A stretch of DNA of 64,000 nucleotides from Dermacentor variabilis (GCF_050947875.1 NC_134570.1:209527750-209591749); one strand, 5' to 3'. Positions 44,776 to 56,724 are shown, numbered from the stretch's first letter. Numbers and translations are program-made. The notes: generated by a model from the letters alone, not told the origin.

Positions 44776-45625
44776 CCTTAAATAGAAGAGGTCCAGGTAG
44801 AAGCCGCAAAGATTAGGCTGGAAGATTTCGACGAGGGAGCAGGATGGTGCAATATCAAGAGGAAAAAACAGGCTGATGGTGCAACCGAGCCGACGCAAAA
44901 CCAACTGCTGCACATGCAGTGACAGACGGCAGACACGTCGACTATGGAGATCGCCACAACGCAGTTCAAAAAGGAAGTACGCCTCTCAAGTGCAGCAGGT
45001 TACCGATGGGATCACATTTACTCCTGCCTACGTAAGGCGGTGGGTGTAGGCAGAAAAGGCAGAAACGTTAAACAGAACGTCGTGCTGGTCAGTACGCCGT
45101 TTGAAGACTACGCCATACGTTACGGTGCCATGAGCAAGCTTTGGGTCGTAGACCGAGAGTTCGAGGCGGACTCCTATCAAGGCGCCCCGGAGAACACTTC
45201 CAAGGGCCTGATTAGGAACATTTCCAAGACAGAAAGCCCGGCAGACATCATCAATAACCTAGTGACGCAGCGCAACCCCGGAGTGCTGCACGCCAAGCGC
45301 ATGGGCAACACGGACAACATAACCATTTTGTTCGACGGATTCGACGTACCGAGATACGTATTATACGGACATATGCTCATCAGATGCTGCCTCTACAAGA
45401 AGCAGATCGACGTGTGCTACGAGGGCTCGAGGTTGGGACACCGCGCCGACATGCGCCTCAATCCCAACGACAAGATTTGCCGTGGATGCGGACGCAGCAA
45501 TCCGTCACCTGACCAACGGTGAGAGCCGCGGTGTTCACTGTGCGGCAAGGGTCACCTCATGCGATACCGCAGCTGCACGACGAGATACCGGACCCCATAC
45601 GAATTCACACGTCGCGCACTAAAGC
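44776..45625 (+). pseudogene. LINE-C ORF1, N-terminal and zinc-knuckle part
   Basis: The frame 44944-45522 includes YQGAPENTSKGLIRNI, a V-P-R-Y-V-L-Y-G segment, a worn knuckle C-Y-E-G-S-R-L-G-H (second Cys lost), CRGCGRSN, and, after a TGA at 45520-45522 that stands for a codon, C-S-L-C-G-K-G-H-x6-C. It is nucleic-acid-binding gag-like protein of an I-like LINE. It leaves homology at about 45625. Confidence 0.75.
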
Positions 45626-45875
45626 GAAATATATGGACATCCCACGCACTGGATATCGATATAGGCGAAATCGATATGCGCGAAGCTTTGTCTGCTGTTT
45701 GCGTTCATTGACGTTATTTGGCGGTCATATATTGACAGCATACGGCAGTCGTGACGTGATGTGAAATGTTGCATTGCCTGCTTCGCTCGACACTTTATGC
45801 GAGCTACGTCTCCTCGCTACTAGGTGCACGCTTCGGCGCCATTCTGCGTTGTAGCGTTGCAGCTCACAAAGCTGC

Positions 45876-45922
<47 letters not shown>

Positions 45923-46470
45923 CTATTCCCTCGTAAACATTCTCCCCACCTCCTTCTACTGTTGTTGCTGTTGCGGGTGAGCACAGAGACAAGCGCGGCA
46001 GCGCCTGCACTGCATTTGGGGGGGGGGAGGCTAGTTACGGCATCAAGAGGGCATTGTGCACATGCTACGCGGCGTAAATGTTGACACGAGCGTATCATGT
46101 TCTCTTTCCTTTGTGCCACACTTATGTCATGTACTAACGCGATAGCATCAAGGGACCCGTGTCGCAGAACATCTGGCGTCGACGAATAATCATTCCGAAC
46201 CACAGCCGCGCAGGCCCTCCACGTGGGGCATACCTTGTCTTACATTCTTTACAAAGTTATTCCTTGGAATTTAGAGGATGACTGCTCACAAACAAATGTC
46301 ATGAAACAAAACTACAACAGTGAATCCCTTTTGCGTTTTTGTGACATGGCCACGTCGCAACAACACCCCGACGCGGCAGGCATTAGTGGTGTGCGTATCT
46401 ACTAGGTCCCGACGTGGCCGGCGCAAGCGGCATGCAGGACCACAAAGCAGCAGCAAAGAAAGAGGCAAAT
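45626..46470. mobile_element. ~0.85 kb insertion in LINE-C ORF1, with a (CT)20 tract
   Basis: ORF1 homology stops at about 45625 and resumes near 46471. The insert contains a perfect (CT)20 at 45879-45918 and a G-rich run near 46018-46028. No terminal inverted repeat or coding region is seen, so its class is unknown. Confidence 0.45.
45879..45918 (+). repeat. (CT)20 microsatellite
   Basis: Forty bases of perfect CT dinucleotide. Frames across it are artefacts. Confidence 0.97.
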
Positions 46471-47560
46471 AAAGCTTCGCTTCAAAAGACAAGAAGAGGA
46501 AGCGGCCGCAGCGTATGGGAGCGGTTGCAACAGCAGCAGCTGTAGGGGCAACGAAATCTACTACCACAATTATCTAGATATTGACCGTCATTCGGTGAAC
46601 AACTGAACAGGACGCTCGACAAGGCGCGGGGCGAAGGGCGGCGCGGTAAAATCCCGATGCCGATCCCGCTCTCGCAACCAGGCACCGAGGCCGATAAGCG
46701 CGTCGATGGTCGCAGCTGTCAGCCACATCAATCAACAAGTCATCTGCAGCAGCCATCACGGCAGCCGCACCAACAAGGTAGCAGTAGCACTGGGCAACAG
46801 GTGAGCTGGGCGGCTGCCGGCACTTCTTCCGGCGGCGGAGGCGCTCCGGCGGCCCACCCCTGTGAGGCCGTCGTCGCCCGCGGCGGTGGCAGTGAGCTCG
46901 AGCGAATGATAGACCGAGCCCTACAACATCGGCTAGCACCATTAGAATCGATGATTACCGAGCTTAAACACGAAAACGCGCTCCTTAGACAACAAAATTG
47001 CCGATTCAAAGGCGAGGTGCCACAACTGCTACAACCGCAGCAACAACAGGAAGAAAACACAAAGATGCCGCCGTCCCCGGGGCCTCGATCGTCGACTACG
47101 TCACAGCCTCAGCCAGTCGGGATGGACACCGATGACGATAACAGGTCGAACGTGAGGACCACCCGGATACCGTGGAAATGATTGCACTAGAGCCCGCAAC
47201 ACTCTGTACCAAACGGTGATGCGGCCGTAACGAGAAACTACAGAAACGAGTCGACTGTATCGACAAGAGCTTCAAGGAACATTTTGCGAAACCGACGGCA
47301 CATATGAACGAAATGTTCAATAACGCGGCAGCTAAGCTCTCTGAGCAACTGGCATAAGTGTTCGCTGCGCATTTGGCGCGCATAGACGACGTAGAAGCGA
47401 GGCTCTAGCCAGCTGCGGGCAGACCAATCAGAACGATAAGCAAGCCGTACGCTAGACCGCAAGAACAGAATCACCAGCAGCAAAGCACGCTCACAGACGT
47501 AGAGATGCAATTGCAGCAGTGACTGCAGCAGCATTGAAGTCCCCTCGAAGGCGAAAGGGT
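46471..47560 (+). pseudogene. LINE-C ORF1, C-terminal part with coiled coil
   Basis: An arginine/serine-rich segment is followed by QVSWA (46805-46820 region), then the helix SELERMIDRALQHRL and LESMITELKHENALLRQQN, a coiled coil, and a glutamine-rich linker. The final VDCIDKSFKEHF and LARIDDVEARL helices come in another frame. It is the C-terminal half of the ORF1 above, with shifts. Confidence 0.65.
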
Positions 47561-47639
47561 AAATTAAATATTAGCATCACCATGGCTACATATGCAAAGA
47601 ATCACATTAACACTAGCAAACAGCAGTACAGAATCTGAC

Positions 47640-47842
47640 AGTGGAACTACCGGGGCTACAGGAGGAAGGGGGTTAATCTCCAGCAATTCATACGCAGCCG
47701 CGAGATGAAACCAGACGTGATCGCTTTACACGAGACAAACCATCCGGTCAAGCTAGGTAGCTACAAAGCCATATAGGTGGCCACAACAGACAACTTGCAA
47801 AAAAGGAAACGGGCTACACCACGCGTTGCAAATGGTGCGCAC
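47640..47842 (+). pseudogene. LINE-C endonuclease, first third
   Basis: Frame gives W-Q-W-N-Y-R-G-Y-R-R-K, LQQFIRSREMKPDVIALHET (the Glu of the active site in H-E-T), then breaks at 47842. This is the start of an APE domain in I-like LINEs (canonical W-N-x-R-G). The remainder is at 50036-50645. Confidence 0.7.
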
Positions 47843-47870
47843 CCGGTGCCACCACGGTGGCACCGGGTGC
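47839..47870. repeat. Perfect 32 bp palindrome at the LINE-C/RTE junction
   Basis: GCACCCGGTGCCACC (47839-47853), a 2 bp loop AC, and GGTGGCACCGGGTGC (47856-47870) are exact reverse complements. It lies at the point where LINE-C stops and RTE begins. It may be filler DNA or a cruciform-prone site. Confidence 0.95.
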
Positions 47871-47872
47871 CA

Positions 47873-48690
47873 CCGTGGACGTGCTCGGTAAGGTGCGCTG
47901 CAGTCACCACAGGATGATAAGAACACGAATTAGCCTAGACCTGAGGAGGGAACGGAAGAAACTGGTACATAAGAAGCCGATTAATGAGTTAGCGGTAAGA
48001 GGGAAAATAGAGGAATTCCAGATCAAGCTACAGAACAGGTATTCGGCTTTAACTCCGGAAGGGGACCTCAGTGTTGAAGCAATGAACGACAATCTTGTGG
48101 GCATCATTAAGGATTGTGCAATGGAAGTCGGTGGTAACTCCGTTGGCAGGATACCAGCAAACTATCGCAGGAGACGAAAGATCTGATCAAGAAACGCCAA
48201 TGTATGAAAGCATCTAACCCTAGAGCTGGAATAGAACTGGCAGAACTTTCGAAGTTAATCAACAAGCGTAAGACAGCTGACATAAGGAAGTATAATATGG
48301 ATAGAATTGAACATACTCTCAGGAACGGCGGAAGCCTAAAAACAGTGAAGAAGAAACTAGGAATTGGCAAGAATCAGATGTTTGCGTTAAGAGACAAAGC
48401 CGGCAATATCGTTACTAATATGGATTAGATAGTTCAAGTGGCTGAGGAGTTCTATAGAGATTTATACAGTACCAGTCGCACCCACGACGATAATGGAAGA
48501 GAAATTAGTCCACAGGAATTCGAAATCCCAAAGCTAACGGAGGAAGAAGTAAACAAAGCCTTGGGAGATATGCAAAGGGGGAAGGCAGCTGGGGAGGATC
48601 AGGTAACAACAGATTTGTTGAAGGATGGTGGACAGATTGTTCTAGAGAAACTGCCCACCCTGTATACGCAATGCCTCATGACCTCGAGCG
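47873..48690 (+). pseudogene. RTE copy 2 endonuclease end and linker
   Basis: VDVLGKVRCSHHRMIRTRIS carries the catalytic H (SHH in place of SDH). A basic helical linker follows, with one frameshift near 48150 and a TAG at 48426. From 48438 it gives EEFYRDLYSTS and GKAAGEDQVTTDLLKDGG, the RT start. Confidence 0.8.
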
Positions 48691-49590
48691 TGCCGTAATC
48701 TTGGAAGAACGCTAACATAATCCTAATCCATAAGAAAGGGGACGCCAAAGACTTGAAAAATTATAGACCGATCAGCTTACTGTCCGTTGCCTACAAACTA
48801 TTTACTAAGGTAATCGCAAATAGAATCAGGACCACCTTAGACTTCTGTCAAGCAAAGGACCAGGCAGGATTCCGTAAAGGCTACTCAACAATAGATCATA
48901 TTCACACTATCAATCAGGTGATAGAGAAATGTGCGGAATATAACCAACCCTTATATATAGCTTTCATTGATTACGAGAAAGCGTTTGATTATGTCGAAAC
49001 CTCAGCAGTCATAGAGGCATTACGGAATCAGGGTGTAGACGAGTCGTATGTAAAAATACTGAAAGATATCTATAGCGGCTCCACAGCCACCGTAGTCCTC
49101 CATAAAGCAAGCAACAAAATCCCAATAAAGAAAGGCGTCAGGCAGGGAGATACGATATCTCCAATGCGATTCACAGCGTGTTTGCAGGAGGTATTCAGAG
49201 ACCTGGATTGGGAAGAATTGGGGATAAAAGTTAATGGACAATACCTTAGTAACTTGCGATTCGCTGATAATATTGCCTTGCCTAGTAACTCAGGGGACCA
49301 ATTGCAATGCATGCTCACCTGCTTGGAGAGGCAAAGCAGAAGAGTGCGTTTAAAAATTAATCTGCAGAAAACTAAAGTAATGCTTAACAGTCTCGGAAGA
49401 GAACAGCAATTTACAATAGGCAGTGAGGCACTGGAAGTCGTAAGGGAATACATCTACTTAGGGCAGGTAGTGACGGCGGATCCGGATGATGAGACGGAAA
49501 TAATCAGAAGAATAAGAATGGGCTGGGGTGCGTTTGGCAGGCATTCTCAGATCATGAACAGCAGGTTGCCATTATCCCTCAAGTGAAAAG
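48690..49590 (+). pseudogene. RTE copy 2 reverse transcriptase
   Basis: After a TAA near 48697 the frame is open to 49586: LKNYRPISLLSVAYKLFTKV, QAGFRKGYSTIDH, AFIDYEKAFDYV (catalytic Asp), KGVRQGDTISP, and NLRFADNIAL. The catalytic box reads F-A-D-N (49260-49271), so the second Asp is lost. Otherwise the domain is intact. Confidence 0.88.
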
Positions 49591-50020
49591 TATATAATAG
49601 CTGTGTCTTACCAGTACTCAACTACGGGGCAGAAACCTGGAGGCTTACGAAAAGGCTTCTACTCAAATTGAGGACGACGCAACGAGCTATGGCAAGAAGA
49701 ATGATAGGTGTAACGTTAAGGGATAAGAAAAGAGCAGATTGGGTGAGGGAACAAACGCGAGTTAGTGACATCTTAGTTGAAATCAAGAAAAAGAAATGGG
49801 CACGGGCAGGACATGTAATGAGGAGGGAAGATAACCGATGGTCATTAAGGGTTACGGACTGGATCCCAAGGGAAGGGAAGCGTAGCAGGGGGCGGCAGAA
49901 AGTTAGGTGGGCGGATGAGATTAAGAAGTTTGCAGGCATGGCATGGCCACAATTAGTACATGACCGGGGTTGTTGGAGAAGTATGGGAGAGGCCTTTGTC
50001 CTGCAGTGGGCGTAACCTGG
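49587..50020 (+). pseudogene. RTE copy 2 C-terminal region
   Basis: After a TGA at 49584-49586 it continues as YNSCVLPVLNYGAETWRLTK, MIGVTLRDKKRADWVREQ, WARAGHVMRREDNRWSLRV and a final WRSMGEAFVLQWA. This is the conserved RTE C-terminus, complete to its natural stop. Confidence 0.85.
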
Positions 50021-50035
50021 CTGATGATGAGATGA

Positions 50036-50645
50036 GCGCACGTCGCCAGTCGCCGGTCGCCGTCGTGCTCGTTCGACGTAACGTCACTGTGGTACAACGT
50101 TATGTTGCCTGTGTCCTCGCAGGACCTGTAATAAAGTTTCCTCACACACATACCTCACGTAATCGTAGAATTAAGTCGTAAGAGGAGCCGAGGAATCTTC
50201 GTCTTTAATGTATGCAGTAAACCCAGGCTGCAGCACAGGTTGCGGGACGTGCTCCGGGGGATGCGCACGGCTTCCGGTGGCGAGCCTCTAATTGTTGCGG
50301 GTGACTTTTATGCACCCCACGGAGCCTTGGGCAGCGTGCGAGAAACACGCAAGGGTGAACACCTTTGGGAAGACTCGCAAGACTAAAGGCTTGAACTCGT
50401 TACGAACCCCCGATCCTACTCTCTTAGAACAGCGCGAGTGTAGACCCACTACCAGACCTCGCGTTCGTGTCGAACGTAACAACGGCGCACTGGCAAAGTA
50501 CGCAGGAAGGTTTGGGGAGTGAGCGCTTGCTGATCGAGATCACGGAAGACACAGGTCTGAGCACTCGCGGGACTAACCCTGAAGGCAAAGAACGTGAGCT
50601 CAAACTCGTGAACTGGGACACGTTCCGCAAGAAATGAAAAGGAGG
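50036..50645 (+). pseudogene. LINE-C endonuclease, remaining part
   Basis: Directly after the RTE tail a frame gives VLVRRNVTVVQ. After shifts it gives FVFNVCSKPRL, EPLIVAGDFYAPHGALG (GDFN changed to GDFY), TPDLAFVS-like residues and LGSERLLIEI where LGSDH is expected. It then runs to LVNWDTFRKK. The order shows it is the rest of the nuclease that starts at 47640. Confidence 0.72.
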
Positions 50646-50719
50646 GCGAAGCGATGAGCCGATTACGGACAGACAATAGGACCATGATGCTTAGAAGGGA
50701 CTTCCGCCTGAGGCCAACC

Positions 50720-53700
50720 ACGTAAGCAGGACAACGCCCTTGGTGGTCCAAGCAAGGCTCGTGATAATACCTCGCGTACAGACCATCCGCTATCGCTGCT
50801 GCCGAGCGGCGACCCAAGGAACAAGTCGCTATTGTCGTGTTTGTAACGATGACACATTTGGGAGAAGAACGATTCAGGAAGTCACGTGAGCAGGGCGACG
50901 CCCTTGGTGGTCGGCAAGGCTCGTGATAATGTGTCATGTAAAGACTATCGGCTGTCGCTGCTGCCGATTCCCGATCCAGGCAACGACAAGTGACTTTTGT
51001 AGTGCTTGTCGCGATGACGCCTTTAGCGGACTAACGATCGAGGAAGTCACATCAGCAGGGCGACGCCCTTGGAGGTCAGCGATGCTCGTGATAATAGGTC
51101 GAGTAGAGACTATGAGCTTTCGCTGCTGCTAGTACGGATCAAGAGAACAAGTTCCTTTGGTAGTGCTTGTTGTGATGACACTTTAGCGGAAGAACGATCG
51201 AGGTAGTCACATAAGCGGGGTGACGCCCTTGGTAGTCAGCAAGGCTCTTGATAATGAGTCGTTCACAGACCATCAGCTGTCGCTCCTTCTAGTGCTGATC
51301 AAGAGAACGAATACTGGCTTTTGTAGTGCTTGTCGCGATGACGCCTTAAGCAAAAGAACGACCCAAGAAGCCATGTGAGCAGGGCGACGCCCTTGGTGGT
51401 CGGCAACGCTCGTGATAATGCATCGTGTAAAGAATATCAGCTGTCGCTGCTGCCGATTCCCGATCCGAGCAACGACCAGTGGCTTTTTTAGTGCTTGTCG
51501 CGATGACCCCTTTAGAGGAGGATCGATCGAGGAAGTCACGTAAGCAGGCCGACGCCATTGGTGGTCAGCAAGGCTCGAGGTAATCGGTCATGTACACACT
51601 ATCAGCTGGCGCTTCTGCCGACTCGCGATCCGGGCAACGACAAGCAGCTTTTGTTGTGCTTGTCGTGATGACCCCTTTAGCGGAAGAACGATCGAGGAAG
51701 TCCCCTCAGGAGGGCGACGCCCTTGGTAGTCAGCAAAGCTCGTGATACTGTATCGTGTACAGAATATGAGCTGTCGCTGCTGCTGAGTGCCGACCAAGAG
51801 AACAAGTCGCTTTTGTATTGCTTGTCGCGATGACGCGTTTAGTGGAAGAACGATCGAGGAAGTCACTTGGGCACTTCGATGCCCTTGGTGGTCAGCAAGG
51901 CCCGTGACAATATATATTGTGCAGAGTATCAGCTGTTGCTGCTGGTGGGTGCGGATCCAGAGAACTAGTGGCTGTTGTAGCATATGTCGCGATGACGCGT
52001 TTAGCGGTAGAACAGTCGAGAAAGTCACGTAAGCAGAGACACACCCATGGTGATCAGCATGGTTCGTGATATTATGTCCTTTATATACTATCAGCTGTCG
52101 CTGCTGCCGAGTGAGGATCCAGGGAACAGCAAGTGGCTGTTGTAGTGCTTATCGCGATGACGTAGTTAGCGTAACAACGATCGAGGACGTCACATAAGCA
52201 GAATAGCGCCCGTGGTGGTTAGTAAGTCTTGCGATAATGTGTCGTGTAGAGACTATTAGCTGCAGCTTCTGCCGAGTGCCAATGAAGGGAACGACATGTG
52301 GCTTTTGTAGTGCTTGTCGCGATGACACAATTAGCGGAATAATGAACGACGAATTAACGTTAACAGGGCGACGCCGTGGCTGGTCAGCAAGGCTCGTGAT
52401 AATATGTTGTATACAGACTATCAGCTGTCGCTGTTGCCGAGTGCCATTCCGGGGAACGGAAAGAAGCTTTCGTAGTGCTTGTCGCGATGAGAGGTTAGCG
52501 GAAAAACAATTGCCGAAATCAAATATGCACAGCCACGCCAAAGGTAACCTGCAAGGTTCGCGATAATATGCACTGTAGAGTTTATCAGCTGTTGCTGCTT
52601 CCGAGTGGCGATCCAGAGAACGAGAAGTGGTTTTTGATGTGCTTGTCGCGCAGACACCTTCAGAGGAAGAACGACTGAGGAAGTCACGTAAGGAGGGCGA
52701 TGCCCTTGGTTGTCAGCAAGGCTCGTGATAATGTGTCGTGTACGAGCTATGAGCTGTCGCTGCTACCGAGTGGCGACAGAGGCAACAAGTGGTTATTGTT
52801 GTGCCTGTCGCGATGGCGGCTTTAGTGGAAGTTCGATTTAGTGGAAGCCACGTAAGTAGGCCGACACCATTGGTGGCCAGCAAGGTTCGGGATAACGTGT
52901 CGTGTACAGACTATCAGCTGTCGCTGCGGCCGACTCTCTATCCAGGCAACGACAGGTGGCTTTTGTTGTGATTGTCGCAATGACCCCTTTAGCGAAAGAA
53001 CGATCGAGGAAGTCTTATAAGCAGGGTGGCACCTTTGGGAGTCAGCAAGGCTCGTGATAATGTATTGTGTACAGAATATCAGCTGTTGCTGCTGCTGAAT
53101 GCCGACCCAGGGAACAAGTCGTTTTGCATTGATTGTCTCGAGGACTCCTTCAGCGGAAGAACAATCGAGGAAGTCACTCAGACAGGTCAATGGCCTTGGA
53201 AGTCAGCAAGACTCGTGACAATATATATTGTACAGACTATCAGCTGTCGTTACTGCCGAGTGCCGATCCGGGGAATGGTTTTGTAGTGCTTGTCACGATG
53301 ACGCCTTAAGCGGAAGAAAGATCAAGGAAGTATTATAAGCAGAAACACTCCCATGGTGATCAGCAAAGTTCGTGGTGTGTCCTGTACAGACTATCAGCTA
53401 TTAGTGCTGCCGACTGCCGATCTAGGGAACGGCAAGTGGATTTGTAGTGCTTGTCGTGATAACGCCTTTAGTGGAAGAACGACTGAGGAAGTCATATAAA
53501 GCAGATGGTGATGCATGGTGATCAGCAAGTCACGTGAAATGTCCTTCACAGACTATCAGCTATCGCTGCTTCTGAGTGCCGATCCAGGGAATGACAAGTA
53601 GGTTTTTAGTGCTTGTCACGATGATGAGTTTAGTGGAAGAACGATCGAGGAAGTCACTTGAGCAGGATGACGTCCGAAGAGGTCAGCAAGGCTCGTGATA

Positions 53701-55345
53701 ATGTGTTGTGTACATACTATCAGCTGTCACTGCTGCTGGTACCGATCAAGAGAATGACAAGCGGCTTTTGTAGTGCTTGTCGCGATGACCCCTTTAACGG
53801 TAGAACAATCGAGGAAGTTACATATGCAGAGCCACGCGCGTGTTGAGAAGCAAGGTGCTTGGTAATATGTCGTCTACAGAACATCAGCTGTCGCTGCTGC
53901 AGAATGCCGATCCAGGAAACGACAAATGGCCTTTGTATTGGTTGTAGCGATGTCGCCTTTAGGGGAAGAATGAAAGACGAAGTCACGTTAGCAGGGGGAC
54001 GCCCTGGGTGATCAGCAAAGCTCGAGATAATATGTCGTGTATTGACTATCAGCTGTCGCTGCTGCCGAGTGCCATTCCAAGGAAGGACAAGTGGCTTTTG
54101 TAGTGCTTTTCCCAATGACTGATTTAGCGGAAGAACGATCGGGGAAGTCACATAAGCAGAGCCATGCCCGTGGTAATCAGCAAGGTTCGTGATATTGTGT
54201 TGTGTGCAGACTGGAAGCTGTCGCTGCTGCCGAGTGCGGATCTAAGATAACTACAAGTGTCTTTCGCAGCGCTTGTCGCGATGACGCCTTTAGGGGAAGA
54301 ACGATAGAGGAAGTCACAAAAGCAGAGCTATGCCTTTAGGGATCAGGAAGGTTCGTGATATTGTTTTGTGTGCAGACTCAGCTGTCGCTGTGGCCGGGTG
54401 CTGATCCAGTGAACGACAAGTGGCTTTTGTATGGCTTGTCGCGATGTCGCCTTTAGGGGAGGAATGAACAATGAAGTCACGTAAGCAGGGTGACGTCCAT
54501 GTTGATTAGCAAGGTTCGTGATAATACGCCGTGTAGAGACCATCAGCTGTCGCTGCTGCCGTGTGCCATTCGAGGGAAGGACAAGTGGCTTTTTTAGTGC
54601 TTTTCCCGTTGACGGATTTAGCGGAAGAACGATCGGGAAGTCATACAAGCAGACGACGCCCATGGTGGTCAGGAAGGCTCCTGATATCTCCTGTACAGGC
54701 TACGAGCTGTCGCTGCTGCTAGTGCTGATCAAGAGAACAACCAGTGGATCTTGTAGGGTTTGTCGCGATGGCGCCTTATATGGAAGAACGATCGAAGAAT
54801 TCAAGTAAGCAAGGCGATGCACTTGGTGGTCTGCATGGCCCGTAATAATATGTCGTATATAGACTATCAGCTATCGCTGCTGCCAAGTTCCAATCCAGGG
54901 GACAATTGTCCTGTGTAGTGTTGTCGCGATAACGCCTTTCACAAAAGTACGACCGAGGAACTCACGTAAGCAGAGCCATGCCCATGGTGATCAGCAAGGT
55001 TCGTGATGCATCCTATACCGACTGTCAGCTATCGCTGAAGCTGCTGCCGATCAAGAGAACGACAAATGGCTTCTGTAGTGGTTGTCGCGATGACGCATTT
55101 AGTGGAAGAACGATCGAGGAAGTCACATAAGCAGAGCCACACCCACGTCGATCATGAAGGTTCGTGATACTATGTCCTGTACAGATTGTCAGCTGTCGCT
55201 GCTGCCTAGTGCCGATCCAGGGAACGGCAAGTGGCTTTTGTAGTGCTCGTCTCGATGATGTCGCTAGCGGAAGAAATATCAAGGAAGTGACGTAAGCTGG
55301 GCAACACACATGGTGATGAGCATGGCTCGTAATATCTGTAACACA
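50720..55345 (+). repeat. ~162 bp satellite-like tandem array, about 28 units
   Basis: A unit of about 160-166 bp repeats head to tail. Each contains GAGGAAGTCACGTAAGCAGG, a GGTCAGCAAGGCTCGTGATA segment, CAGACTATCAGCTGTCGCTG, and GCTTTTGTAGTGCTTGTCGC. Units differ by 10-25% by eye, with small indels. Unit starts fall near 50880, 51043, 51204 and so on to 55285. The length is a multiple of three, so 54-residue repeat peptides read on both strands for up to 146 codons; these are not taken as genes. Confidence 0.93.
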
Positions 55346-55740
55346 GAGAGCCCGGCTATAGCGCTTTTCCAAAAACTGTCCGTGCTGCCCAGCCAGGCGT
55401 TACCGAGATGCACGTCTCTTACCGCTCTCCTTCGAAGTAAAAGTATAGACTTATTGCATACTACCGCTACCATGTTGGAGAGAAACTTAGAGGTTGACCG
55501 GTCTCCTACAGAAGTACCTATGGACAACGCAATCAGTCATGGAACCAGTAATGTTAGACTTATCGTTAACAGACGCGAAGGTAGCGGTGTGGTTAGAGAG
55601 CTAAGGCAGTTGATATGTGAGGTGAGAGAAAAAGGAATAAAATGAAGTTGGGAAGATCATGCAATCTTTAGTTCAGAGTATGGGTTGCCTGTAGAGGAAT
55701 ATGCCATTATGTGTCTCTAACAGAAAACCGAAAATATTCA
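55346..55740. other. Unassigned interval
   Basis: A 111-codon plus frame (55310-55645) with a VVRELRQLICEVREKG helix at its end has no recognised family. It may be part of the RTE-like fragment that follows. Confidence 0.4.
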
Positions 55741-55880
55741 AAGAGAAGGGAAGCCTAGTCGAGGACGGATGATTAGGTGGTGTGATGAACTTAAGAAGTT
55801 TGCAAGCATAGCACGTGGTAGGCTTGCGCAAGAAAGCGTTAATTGGAGGTCGGTATGAGAGGTTTTGCCAGGAAGGGAAA
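55741..55880 (+). pseudogene. Third RTE-like fragment, C-terminal end
   Basis: Plus translation reads GKPSRGRMIRWCDELKKFAS, then NWRSV, parallel to GKRSRGRQKVRWADEIKKFA and WRSMGE of RTE copy 2 (49870-50010). It is a diverged 3' fragment of a related LINE. No tail microsatellite follows. Confidence 0.65.
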
Positions 55881-56724
55881 ATAATATAAGCAAGTTATGA
55901 TGACTTGTTTTCGTGGTATACTCAGCCATTGCTTTGCACATCACGTGGAGTAGAGTAGCTTTTGTATATCGGGCCGTTCGTATAACCTTTACACATTTTC
56001 ATTGTGGAGGCAGCAGGCAGATTTAGCATGCACCCGTGTATTTCTCACATCTGCTTGGCGAATGGATGGACTTTCTTTATATAATCCTAATATTCATGGT
56101 GTTCAAATAGTGCAAATTTTATTCTAGAATGTGTTATGGTGTGACTATATAGCGAAGTTTGAAGATTTTATGAAAGGAAACTAGGCCCTTGGCAAGCAGC
56201 TCGACGAGCAGAAGGGCAGAAATGGTTTGTGCGTTTTCACTATGCAGTAATTGGTAATTGGCAGCAACCGCAGTATTTAGTGCACGTGTATATTTATTCT
56301 AACGTCTTCAGATTTTGCGCTTCCAAGCTACCATCTGGTGTGCCAACCATCTCGCCACGCTGCCATCTGGATTACTTCGTCGTGTGTTCACGTAAGTGTT
56401 GAGCTATGCGTATATTATCGGGGTGTACCAGCTTGTATCTAGTTGATTTGCTTCCCCGCTTGCCAGCATTTATGGCACTCATTGTGTTTGGGTAAGTGGG
56501 GTGGCTACGCCATCGACAAATAAACGCCGCTGTGCTCCCAAGCTGTAATTTGGCAGCAGTGGCTGCACTTCCTGCACCTTCCTAATTCTTCTCACCTTTC
56601 AGGTTGCTTTTGAGGTGCCGCCAAGCCAACAAGCCTCAAGTATGCAAGGGAATGGAGAAGAAAATGTTAAAGAATAAATGGTTGGTCATACTCACACTCT
56701 TTACCTATGCCGTTACTTGATAAA
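55881..56724. other. Unassigned interval
   Basis: No gene is recognised. 56280-56600 has an AATAAA-type signal (56520) and could be an LTR or repeat, but no second copy is present. Confidence 0.4.

Larger units (their letters stand above)
44600..47842 (+). mobile_element. I-like LINE (LINE-C), 5' part: UTR, ORF1, start of endonuclease
   Basis: A GC-rich 5' UTR (44600-44775, with CCATTGGCCGGCCGCC) is followed by ORF1 (44776-47560, interrupted at 45626-46470) and the first part of an APE endonuclease (47640-47842). An RTE element then breaks it. The endonuclease resumes at 50036. A probable RNase H/C-terminal part of the same or a related element is at 58426-59400. Confidence 0.75.
47843..50035 (+). 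mobile_element. RTE-type LINE, copy 2, 5'-truncated, inserted in LINE-C
   Basis: Recognisable RTE sequence starts in the distal endonuclease (VDVLGKVRCSHHRM at about 47873) and runs through RT to a short GATGATGAGATGA tail. GCGCAC flanks it (47837-47842 and 50036-50041), a candidate target duplication. It interrupts the LINE-C endonuclease. It is much less decayed than copy 1. Confidence 0.85.

Noticed and set aside
46286..47060. Minus frames antisense to LINE-C ORF1
   Set aside because: They are shadows of the GC-rich coding strand; the plus frame has the conserved blocks.
50720..55345. Repeat protein gene, or a CRISPR-like array
   Set aside because: Units are contiguous with no spacers and a eukaryotic context. 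Frames are broken by stops and an open 54-codon unit is likely by chance.
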